Assembly (NCBI GenBank): GCA_943355025.1
Contig: CALRDW010000011.1
Span: 1-33,476 of the forward strand
Source: Candidatus Magasanikiibacteriota bacterium
GTDB lineage: Bacteria > Patescibacteriota > Patescibacteriia > Magasanikbacterales > 2-02-FULL-50-9b
Reading direction: 5' to 3'
DNA: 33,476 nucleotides
A program made the translations under genes and the position numbers. The notes under the pieces are model-generated. The model ran no database searches. It was not told where the DNA came from and saw only the letters and a program-made list of their open reading frames with translations. Positions 23,435 through 29,990 of the stretch are shown one piece after another. The number at the start of each line of letters is the position of its first letter. The stretch's first letter is position 1.

Positions 23435-25627
23435 ATGGCAGCAGCGCAACAACAGGAAAATAAATTTGCGGAATTCATGGTTGAGTTATTTGTATACGGC
23501 GCACTGCTTATTCCTCTCATCGTTGCCTCCTCTTCATCAATTTTTCCCTTTGTGTTTCCAAAGGTTATTTATTTTGAGACCGTTGTCGGACTTGCAACGG
23601 CTGCATTTGTAGGCCTCGCATATCGAAAGTCCGGCTACCTTAAATTTAATAGCGCCTATATAAAATTGTGTGGATTGTACGGCCTTGTGCTTGCGCTAAC
23701 CGGTTTTACTGCCGTTGACCCAAACCGTGCGTTCTGGAGTAATCACGAGCGCATGACAGGCATTGTTTTTGTGTGGCATTGTTTGTTATTTTCAGTCATG
23801 ATCGCAGTATTTTATGCGCATAATCGCGATCGTATTGAACGATTTCTCGTCTATGCGTGCGGCGTTGCCTCGGTTGTCTCACTCACAGGTATTTATCAAA
23901 AAATTGATCACAGTTTTTTAATGGGAACTGGTGATCGCGTTGCAGGCACGCTCGGGAATCCAATTTATTTGGGCGGCTATGCAGCAGAGTTTTTTCTGCT
24001 CAGCGCATATCTTGCATATCGGTTCCGTGGAAATTGGATGAAGTGGTTGATGCTTAGCTTCGCACTCATTAATTTTGTAGGCATGTATTTGAGCGGCACA
24101 CGCAGCGCAGTCATTGGCCTTGTTGGCGCACTCGGTGTTCTTGTGATTGTTGGGCTCGTTAATCTCTGGAAAAATGGCCGGAAAAAATTTGTGGGCGTAA
24201 TTATTAGCGGCATTATAGCGTGCGCTGTCGTGATTGTTTTACTCAGCAGCGTTTTGCGTTCATGGGTTCCTGAGGGTTCGCTTTTGGAGCGCTATACTAA
24301 CATTTCAATAACAAATACTACGGCGAGCACCCGCTTTATTGCCTGGAATATTGCTATTAAAGGGTTTGAAGAGCGACCGCTTCTTGGGTGGGGCCCAGAA
24401 AATTTTTATTATGCATTTAATAAATATTTCAATCCAAAATCACTACTCTTTGGCACATCAGAAACATGGTTTGATCATGCGCACAACGCAGTCTTTGATA
24501 CGTTGGTAACCGAGGGCGTGATTGGATTTATCGTGTATCTTGCCCAGTTTATTTTAATCTGGTGGATGTGCGCGAAAACCTTTGTAAAAGAGGGTGATTC
24601 AAATGAGCGCTGGCTCTCTGCGACGCTCGCCGCTATATTTGTTCTCCATTTTATTCACAATATTTTTGTGTTTGACCATCCGGGCTCATACGTTGTGTTT
24701 TATATGTTCGCGGGAATAGTCGCCGCGCGCTACGCAACAAGCCGACTGCCGGCTCCTCCGACGAAAATGCATTCACCAATTCGCGAACCGTCCTACGGCA
24801 TAATCGCTGTACAAGTCGCCATTATTGGGATCGCAGGATTTGTTATCATTCCATCGGTTCGTCAGAATAATTTAGATTTAAAGGCTCAGATCGCGAGCTA
24901 TTCGGATATGGGTTTGGCGCAACAGTTGTTTGAACAATCGATTGCGATTAACGGGCCGCACACACCGGACGTACTCCTTGATGTCGGACGCGTTGCGCAA
25001 CATGGTAGAATTACGAAGGATTATTTTAATTTTGCAGTTAATTCGCTTGATTTGCTTTTGACAAAATACGAGCCAGATAATGTTTTGGCTGCGATCATGG
25101 AGGGTCAGATTTTAATGAGTGCGGTTGATGCAGGGAATACAGAGCTTGTTGCGAAAGCTGACAGCGTGTTTGCACATGCCGCTGAGTTGAGCCCTAAGCG
25201 ACAGCAAGTGTATTATGCGTGGGCACGGCTTAAACTCATCACGAATCGAATTGATGAGGGACAAAAATTGCTTCAAAAAGCTGTGGACGATGAGCCAAAC
25301 GTTGGAATATCGCATTGGTATTTGTCTGTGCTTGTGGCAGATACAGATCCAAAGCGTGGCGCACGCGAGCTTGATTTAGCGCTCGCGCATGGATTTATCA
25401 TTCCGGACACATCAATACGTATTGCTGCAGCACTTGTGTATGAAAAAAATAATGAATATGAAAAATCTGCGGATTTGATTACGCCGTTAGTCGAAGATCC
25501 GAATTCAACTGGCTGGGACGAAATCCTTATTAAAGAAACAGATGTGATTTTGGCGAAAGCACACAGACTTGTTACACAGCAACATTTGCGCGAAAGATTT
25601 CCGGCGGTTTTTCAGAAAAAAGTATGA
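23435..25627 (+). CDS. O-antigen ligase-like membrane protein with C-terminal TPR repeats
   Basis: This 730-aa protein is 9 nt downstream of its paralogue. It has a short charged N-terminus, about twelve membrane helices, and a soluble tail of about 230 residues with helical repeats (YYAWARLKLITNRIDEGQ, GISHWYLSVLV). Wzy_C signatures are RFIAWNIAIKGFEERP, LLGWGPENFYYAFNKYFNP and DHAHNAVFDTLVTEGVIG (His near 348). The external TPR tail is common to four proteins in this window and absent from the ligase-like protein at 3054. It is co-transcribed with the following GT4 gene through an ATGA overlap. A role in moving an assembled glycan onto a surface acceptor is inferred from the family. Confidence 0.83.
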   Translation: MAAAQQQENKFAEFMVELFVYGALLIPLIVASSSSIFPFVFPKVIYFETVVGLATAAFVGLAYRKSGYLKFNSAYIKLCGLYGLVLALTGFTAVDPNRAFWSNHERMTGIVFVWHCLLFSVMIAVFYAHNRDRIERFLVYACGVASVVSLTGIYQKIDHSFLMGTGDRVAGTLGNPIYLGGYAAEFFLLSAYLAYRFRGNWMKWLMLSFALINFVGMYLSGTRSAVIGLVGALGVLVIVGLVNLWKNGRKKFVGVIISGIIACAVVIVLLSSVLRSWVPEGSLLERYTNISITNTTASTRFIAWNIAIKGFEERPLLGWGPENFYYAFNKYFNPKSLLFGTSETWFDHAHNAVFDTLVTEGVIGFIVYLAQFILIWWMCAKTFVKEGDSNERWLSATLAAIFVLHFIHNIFVFDHPGSYVVFYMFAGIVAARYATSRLPAPPTKMHSPIREPSYGIIAVQVAIIGIAGFVIIPSVRQNNLDLKAQIASYSDMGLAQQLFEQSIAINGPHTPDVLLDVGRVAQHGRITKDYFNFAVNSLDLLLTKYEPDNVLAAIMEGQILMSAVDAGNTELVAKADSVFAHAAELSPKRQQVYYAWARLKLITNRIDEGQKLLQKAVDDEPNVGISHWYLSVLVADTDPKRGARELDLALAHGFIIPDTSIRIAAALVYEKNNEYEKSADLITPLVEDPNSTGWDEILIKETDVILAKAHRLVTQQHLRERFPAVFQKKV

Positions 25628-26772
25628 GTGACGGCAGAAAGCCCCATGTAATTGTTGCCACAACTGCATTCTTGCCTTTGGTTGGCGGCGCTGAGGTTGC
25701 TGTTCAAGAACTCATCGGGCGTTTGTCTGGGGATTTTTCTTTTACTGTTGTAACAGCGCGACTCTCCCGGATGTTGCCCGCACGAGAGCAATGGAATGGC
25801 GTCCAGATTATTCGCGTTGGTTGGGGAACACGGTTTGATAAAGTGTGGATGCTCATTGCGCTCACCTGGCATGCGGCGCGGCTGCGACGGGCTGGTGGCG
25901 TTGACCTTGTGTGGGCAGTGATGGCAAGTTACGCAGGCGCGGCCGCGTGGGTTGCACGCACTATTTTGCGCATTCCATATGCACTCATGCTGCAAGAGGG
26001 CGATAATCTAGTTGCGCTTGAACGCCGTCTTGCTGCGGTGCTTCCATTATATAAATTAATTTTTAAGCACGCCGCAGGCATTCAGGCAATTGCGCCGTTC
26101 CTCGCTGATTGGGCGCACCACATGGGCGGAGTGCGTGCGGCGGTTGTTATTCCAAATGGTGTTGCGTCTGGAGATTTTATTACGTCTGTTGAGGAGCACG
26201 CATCACTCAGAGCTTGCACACGTCAAGAACTTGGAATTCCAGCGGACGCGCCAGTGGTGCTTTCGGTGTCGCGCCTCGTTGTTAAAAATGGGCTTGCAGA
26301 TTTAATCGCTGCTGTGCAAAAACTTTCCGCACGAACACATCTTATTATTGTTGGAGAGGGCGAGCTCCGAGCATCGCTCGAGAAACAGGCAACATCCCTC
26401 GGACAACGGGTACATTTTGTGGGAACAAAATCTCAGAAGGAATTGCTTGCATATACCTGTGCCGCGGATATATTCTCGCGGCCGTCCCTCAGCGAAGGGC
26501 AGGGCATTGTGTTTTTGGAGGCGATGAGTGTCGGTCTTCCAATTGTTGCAACACATGTCGGCGGAATTCCGAGCATGATTGAGACAGAGATCACAGGCCT
26601 TCTTGTACCCCCGCATGCACCGGACGAATTGGCTGGCGCTCTCAGCCGATTGCAGGAGAACCCCGAGCTCTGTGAACGCCTTGTTCACGCAGGTCGCACG
26701 CAGGCCACGCGTTTTTCCTGGACACTCATTGCGCCACAAATAAGCGCCTGGCTTACCTCGTGTCTTGGCTAG
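25624..26772 (+). CDS. GT4-family glycosyltransferase
   Basis: This 382-aa GT-B enzyme has ATTAFLPLVGGAEVAVQEL in the acceptor half. SVSRLVVKNGLADL, the donor-site E-x7-E element EGQGIVFLE and HVGGIPSMI lie in the C-terminal half. It starts inside the stop of the ligase-like gene (ATGA), so it is translationally coupled to it and probably acts on the same glycan. This is the fourth GT4 enzyme in the window. Donor and linkage are unknown. Confidence 0.9.
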   Translation: MSDGRKPHVIVATTAFLPLVGGAEVAVQELIGRLSGDFSFTVVTARLSRMLPAREQWNGVQIIRVGWGTRFDKVWMLIALTWHAARLRRAGGVDLVWAVMASYAGAAAWVARTILRIPYALMLQEGDNLVALERRLAAVLPLYKLIFKHAAGIQAIAPFLADWAHHMGGVRAAVVIPNGVASGDFITSVEEHASLRACTRQELGIPADAPVVLSVSRLVVKNGLADLIAAVQKLSARTHLIIVGEGELRASLEKQATSLGQRVHFVGTKSQKELLAYTCAADIFSRPSLSEGQGIVFLEAMSVGLPIVATHVGGIPSMIETEITGLLVPPHAPDELAGALSRLQENPELCERLVHAGRTQATRFSWTLIAPQISAWLTSCLG

Positions 26773-26773
26773 T

Positions 26774-26803
26774 TTGACAGTAAAAAGAAAAGTTTGCTAT
26801 CCT
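26774..26803 (+). promoter_or_regulatory. Leaderless promoter of the UDP-sugar dehydrogenase/epimerase pair
   Basis: TTGACA (26774-26779), an 18-nt spacer and TATCCT (26798-26803) leave 9 nt to the ATG at 26813, the same distance as at 3054. Confidence 0.75.
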
Positions 26804-26812
26804 GTTTGGGCT

Positions 26813-27619
26813 ATGAACAAAACAAAACAAATTGGTATTATTGGTGCTGGTATGGTGGGCGGGGCCTCACAGCGCTATTTTGAAAAAGCCGGTTTTCCGA
26901 CGCTTGTTTACGATCCTCCTAAGGGTTTTGACGACGTATCGGTGCTCGAGCGCGCTGACTTTATTTTTGTGTGTGTTCCAACGCCCTACGACGAAGAAAA
27001 GGGTGGTTTTGATTTGAGTTTTGTTGATGCTGCGTTCAAGCTGATTCCTGATGGAAAAATTGTCGTTATCAAATCAACAATTTTGCCAGGAACAACCGAA
27101 GAATTCCAGAAAAAATATCCGAATTTGAAAGTTTTGTTCAACCCAGAATTCTTGACCGAAGTTACCGCTGATCAGGACATGAATTTTCCAGACCGTCAGA
27201 TTGTTGGTTATACGAAGGAAAGTTACACGGTCGCCGGTGACATTATGCAGATTTTGCCGCTCGCACCGATTGAACGAATTATTCCTGCAACTGCGGCAGA
27301 AATGGTAAAATATTACGGCAACACGTGGTTCTCTGTTAAGGTTGTTTTTGCAAACCAAATGTATGATATTTGCAAAAAACTTGGAGTTGAATATGATCAG
27401 GTGATGGATGCAGCGTCCGCAGACAAGCGAATTGGCCGCTCGCATCTCCAAATATTCCACAAAGGATATCGAGGGTATGGCGGTAAATGCTTGCCAAAAG
27501 ATACTCGCGCACTTATTCAGCTCGGCGACCGCCTTGGAGTTTCGCTTGATTTGCTTAAAGCTGCCGAAGCCATCAATAATAAATTAGTGAATCAGGGCAA
27601 TCTTGACGCGGATCGTTAA
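26813..27619 (+). CDS. Short UDP-glucose/GDP-mannose dehydrogenase family protein
   Basis: This 268-aa protein has the NAD-binding GIIGAGMVGG at residues 8-17, FNPEFLTE (109-116), the conserved AEMVKYYGN (Lys166, Asn170) and the active-site GYGGKCLPKD with Cys226, Lys229 and Asp230. The family oxidises a UDP- or GDP-hexose to the uronic acid in two NAD-dependent steps through a Cys thiohemiacetal. Usual members are about 430 residues. This one ends soon after the central dimerisation helix and lacks the C-terminal nucleotide-sugar-binding domain. The ORF-track start (26765) is moved to 26813 because the promoter ends just before it. It is paired with an epimerase, suggesting nucleotide-sugar supply for the GT4 enzymes. 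Confidence 0.8.
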   Translation: MNKTKQIGIIGAGMVGGASQRYFEKAGFPTLVYDPPKGFDDVSVLERADFIFVCVPTPYDEEKGGFDLSFVDAAFKLIPDGKIVVIKSTILPGTTEEFQKKYPNLKVLFNPEFLTEVTADQDMNFPDRQIVGYTKESYTVAGDIMQILPLAPIERIIPATAAEMVKYYGNTWFSVKVVFANQMYDICKKLGVEYDQVMDAASADKRIGRSHLQIFHKGYRGYGGKCLPKDTRALIQLGDRLGVSLDLLKAAEAINNKLVNQGNLDADR

Positions 27620-27643
27620 TTCTTGGAACAAATTCTCAAAACT

Positions 27644-28552
27644 ATGCGCTACGTTGTAACCGGCGGTGCCGGATTTATCGGTTCTACACTTGTTGAAGCA
27701 TTGCTTGGCGCGGGTAATGAGGTTGTTATTCTGGATAATTTTGAGACAGGGAAGCGCGAACGCGTTCCAGCAAGCGCGACGCTTGTTGAAGGTTCAATTA
27801 CAGATTACGAAACGTGCATACAGGCATTCGCGGGTAGCGATGGTGTGTTTCACACAGCGGCAATTCCTCGTATGCCGTATTCGATTGAGCATCCACGTGA
27901 AACAAATGAAGTAAATGCGAACGGCACGCTTACCGTATTACTTGCGGCGCGCGACGCAGGCGTTAAACGTGTTGTGTATTCCGCTTCGTCGAGCGCATAT
28001 GGCGTTCAGGATTCTCTGCCGTTTGTTGAAACGATGACCGCACGACCGATGAGTCCATACGGATTACAGAAGTTTATCGGCGAAGAGTATGCGCGATTAT
28101 TTTCATCGCTCTATGGACTCGAAACCGTTTCGCTTCGGTATTTCAACGTGTATGGGGGCAAATTTCAGTCAGCGGATGGTTCATATCCTCTCGTCATCGC
28201 ATTATTTTTAGCTCAAATTGAAGCGGGGAAAAAAATGACGCTCACGGGCGATGGAGAATTTAAACGAGATTTTACACATGTGAGCGATGTTGTGCGCGCA
28301 AATATGCGTGCGATGACAGCGCCGAGCGTCGGTAATGGCGAAGTTATTAATATCGGGGCGGGCCATAGCTATTCAATGAAGGAGGTCGCGGCGCTTGTTG
28401 GCGGTGAAACAGAATTTATTCCAGAGCGTGCGGGCGATCCACGGGCAACACTTGCGGATAATTCAAAGGCACGTGAATTACTTGGATGGGTGCCGGAAGT
28501 TACGCTTGAAGAAGGGATTGCGGATCTTAAAAGGATCCATGGTTTGAAATAA
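27644..28552 (+). CDS. NAD-dependent nucleotide-sugar epimerase/dehydratase (extended SDR)
   Basis: This 302-aa extended short-chain dehydrogenase/reductase starts MRYVVTGGAGFIGS (dinucleotide loop TGGAGFIG). The catalytic set is Ser116/117 in SASSSAYG, Tyr139 and Lys143 in SPYGLQKF. SLRYFNVYGG and RDFTHVSDVV follow in the substrate half. The overall pattern is closest to UDP-glucose or UDP-GlcNAc 4-epimerases (GalE/WbpP-like); a UDP-glucuronate-acting enzyme is also possible. The start is 27644 rather than 27623 because the fold begins at MRYVV. It is 24 nt downstream of the dehydrogenase and ends before the strong bidirectional terminator. Confidence 0.85.
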   Translation: MRYVVTGGAGFIGSTLVEALLGAGNEVVILDNFETGKRERVPASATLVEGSITDYETCIQAFAGSDGVFHTAAIPRMPYSIEHPRETNEVNANGTLTVLLAARDAGVKRVVYSASSSAYGVQDSLPFVETMTARPMSPYGLQKFIGEEYARLFSSLYGLETVSLRYFNVYGGKFQSADGSYPLVIALFLAQIEAGKKMTLTGDGEFKRDFTHVSDVVRANMRAMTAPSVGNGEVINIGAGHSYSMKEVAALVGGETEFIPERAGDPRATLADNSKARELLGWVPEVTLEEGIADLKRIHGLK

Positions 28553-28565
28553 CAGCGCTTCAACA

Positions 28566-28647
28566 TATACTCAAAAATAAAAACTATTACTTCTCAGGGG
28601 GAGATAAACGAGGAGCCCCCGTCGAAGTAATAGTTTTTTTGAGTATA
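28566..28647. terminator. Large bidirectional terminator/inverted repeat
   Basis: The arms at 28566-28593 and 28624-28647 are nearly perfect inverted repeats with a 4-nt bulge. They consist of tattacttc/gaagtaata flanked by A/T runs and an outer tatactc/gagtata. The interior also has ggggg and ccccc. T-rich tails occur on both strands, so it can stop the epimerase operon (plus) and tsaE (minus). Confidence 0.85.
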
Positions 28648-28662
28648 CGTTCATTCGGGTGC

Positions 28663-28668
28663 TATACT
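28663..28668 (+). promoter_or_regulatory. Orphan -10 box TATACT pointing into tsaE antisense
   Basis: GCTATACTG occurs 9 nt before an ATG (28678), exactly as at 3054. It points rightward into the 3' end of the minus-strand tsaE gene. Confidence 0.35.
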
Positions 28669-28677
28669 GTCCCCGAT

Positions 28678-28857
28678 ATGCTTCCAAATTTTCAGGAGTT
28701 GCTGTTGGGTGATTGTAGTGTTGGTGCGAAGAATTTATTTTTTTTCTGTCGTACACACGTGGTGCTCACCGATAATTTCAAAGGTGAGCCAGAGAATCGG
28801 GCGGCCGGCAAGAAGCGAGGCGATTTTTTCTGCCCACTCAATTACAACAAGACATGA
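28678..28857 (+). CDS. Small ORF antisense to tsaE (doubtful)
   Basis: This 59-aa ORF begins MLPNFQELLLGDCS at an ATG placed like the window's other leaderless starts. About 19 codons lie outside tsaE and the remainder is antisense to it. It has no recognisable domain, and the later part looks like noncoding antisense (basic, Asn/Lys-rich). A short antisense RNA, or nothing at all, is as likely as a protein. Confidence 0.2.
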   Translation: MLPNFQELLLGDCSVGAKNLFFFCRTHVVLTDNFKGEPENRAAGKKRGDFFCPLNYNKT

Positions 28858-29175
28858 TGAATCGTTAAAAAAATCTTCAGCACCAATCGCCGCAAGCTCG
28901 TCCGCGCTTTCAAGTCGATACGCATCTATGTGGACAAGTGTTTCAATTCCACGAATCGCGCGCGGCAATTCATAGGGCTGCATGAGGGTAAATGTCGGTG
29001 ACACGATGGTTTCGGAAACACCAAGAGCTGCACCGAGCGCTTTTACAAATGTTGTTTTTCCTGCGCCAACAGGCCCGCTGAGCGCTAAAATCATGCCAGG
29101 CTCGAGGGAATTTATAAGTTTCTCAGCAAACGCTGAGGTATCAGCGAGCGTTAAAAGTTTGCGGTGTGTATTCAT
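28735..29175 (-). CDS. tsaE: tRNA threonylcarbamoyladenosine biosynthesis ATPase TsaE
   Basis: This 146-aa P-loop protein has Walker A GPVGAGKTT (residues 34-42), the switch-like VSPTFTLMQPY, HIDAYRLES and EWAEK, all characteristic of TsaE (YjeE). TsaE works with TsaB and TsaD to make t6A at position 37 of ANN-decoding tRNAs, and its ATPase activity resets the complex. The length matches the family. The ORF-track start at 29181 is a TTG. ATG 29175 is preferred, 8 nt from a TAGAAT -10 box. An A8 run sits just before the TAA stop. It is a housekeeping gene that separates the glycan cluster from the following hypothetical genes. Confidence 0.93.
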   Translation of the reverse strand: MNTHRKLLTLADTSAFAEKLINSLEPGMILALSGPVGAGKTTFVKALGAALGVSETIVSPTFTLMQPYELPRAIRGIETLVHIDAYRLESADELAAIGAEDFFNDSSCLVVIEWAEKIASLLAGRPILWLTFEIIGEHHVCTTEKK

Positions 29176-29183
29176 ACACAAAC

Positions 29184-29189
29184 ATTCTA
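29184..29189 (-). promoter_or_regulatory. -10 box TAGAAT of leaderless tsaE
   Basis: TAGAAT on the minus strand lies 8 nt before the tsaE ATG. No good -35 hexamer was found. Confidence 0.5.
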
Positions 29190-29210
29190 CCAGGGGCAGT
29201 CACTCTGTGC

Positions 29211-29216
29211 TATACT
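29211..29216 (+). promoter_or_regulatory. -10 box TATACT of the 29228 operon
   Basis: TATACT in a GCTATACTG context is 11 nt before the ATG at 29228. It is divergent from the tsaE promoter, and the -35 region is weak. Confidence 0.5.
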
Positions 29217-29227
29217 GCAGAGCAGAT

Positions 29228-29668
29228 ATGTGGACCACGTTCCTCCTCAAACTTGGCGGCGCACTACTTTCAATTTTTGCGACTGCAAATATTGCGGATT
29301 GGTTTTTTAGTGGTTCAAAGTGGGCACATAAATACTATGCAGCGTTCCCAGAAATTTGGCGACCGCTCGGCGAGCATGCGGGCAGTGGCGAAGAAGGCCG
29401 CGTAATTCGCTCCGCGATTTTCCTTGGTTTTGAATTTGCATTTGCGTTTGTGCTTTTCTATCTTTTTTTTCAGCCCGGCGTTGTGTTTTCATCGCCACTC
29501 ACACGCGGCCTTGCTGTCGGACTCATACTCTGGCTGCTCATTCCCGTTCCACTCCTCCTTACCCAGCATCTGTTCATTAAGTATCACAAGGTGAGCACAC
29601 TGGGCCATTTGGCAACGTGGTATGTAAAACTCACGGCTGCGAGTCTCATAATGGCATTCATGTTTTAA
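29228..29668 (+). CDS. Small membrane protein of unknown function, about four helices
   Basis: This 146-aa hydrophobic protein has helices at about residues 6-24, 62-80, 88-111 and 128-146. A loop of about 35 residues between the first two contains FPEIWRPLGEHAGSGEE. The long ORF-track version (from 28982) runs antisense through tsaE and is rejected. MWTTFLLKLGG is the start because the promoter lies just before it. I do not recognise the family. It begins a tight set with a 104-aa protein (4-nt gap) and a giant protein (3-nt gap), so the three are probably co-transcribed. Confidence 0.72.
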   Translation: MWTTFLLKLGGALLSIFATANIADWFFSGSKWAHKYYAAFPEIWRPLGEHAGSGEEGRVIRSAIFLGFEFAFAFVLFYLFFQPGVVFSSPLTRGLAVGLILWLLIPVPLLLTQHLFIKYHKVSTLGHLATWYVKLTAASLIMAFMF

Positions 29669-29672
29669 TTCT

Positions 29673-29987
29673 ATGACCGAGCTCCTTCATCAAAATATTA
29701 TTTCGCTTTTCGGCCTTTCGCGTGCGAGCACGGGCGCGAAAAATCAGCTGCTGAGCCGATTAGTCGAGCTGGTTGAAAAACGCGTGCTCGTAATTATTTT
29801 GGATCGCTTAACACCTGAGCAGCAGGAGGACTTTTTGCGGATACTCGATAATGGCACGGACGAGGATCGCACAATTTTTTTGGGACAACATGTTCCGGAT
29901 GTTGGGCACCTCATTGATGACGAAGTGAATAAAATTAAATTACAAGCACGCACATTCGGTGCGCAATACGCTCCTCAGGCTGCATAA
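29673..29987 (+). CDS. Small soluble helical protein, possibly DUF5663-like
   Basis: This 104-aa protein is predicted all-alpha. LLSRLVELVEKRVLVIILDRL is followed by LTPEQQEDFLRILDNGTDE. This order of a hydrophobic helix and then an acidic helix-turn resembles small DUF5663-type domains I associate with CPR genomes, but I cannot confirm the match. No enzyme motif, signal peptide or DNA-binding motif is visible. It lies between a small membrane protein and the giant gene with gaps of 4 and 3 nt, suggesting a partner or regulator of one of them. Confidence 0.68.
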   Translation: MTELLHQNIISLFGLSRASTGAKNQLLSRLVELVEKRVLVIILDRLTPEQQEDFLRILDNGTDEDRTIFLGQHVPDVGHLIDDEVNKIKLQARTFGAQYAPQAA

Positions 29988-29990
29988 CTT

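Noticed and set aside
28651-28737. In-frame 27-codon extension after the tsaE TAA, next to an A8 run
   Set aside because: It reads as plausible protein, but TsaE is already full length, so readthrough or a frameshift is not needed.
28982-29227. Extended start of the 29228 membrane protein
   Set aside because: The extra 82 codons run antisense through tsaE, and the promoter and a clean ATG are at 29211-29230.
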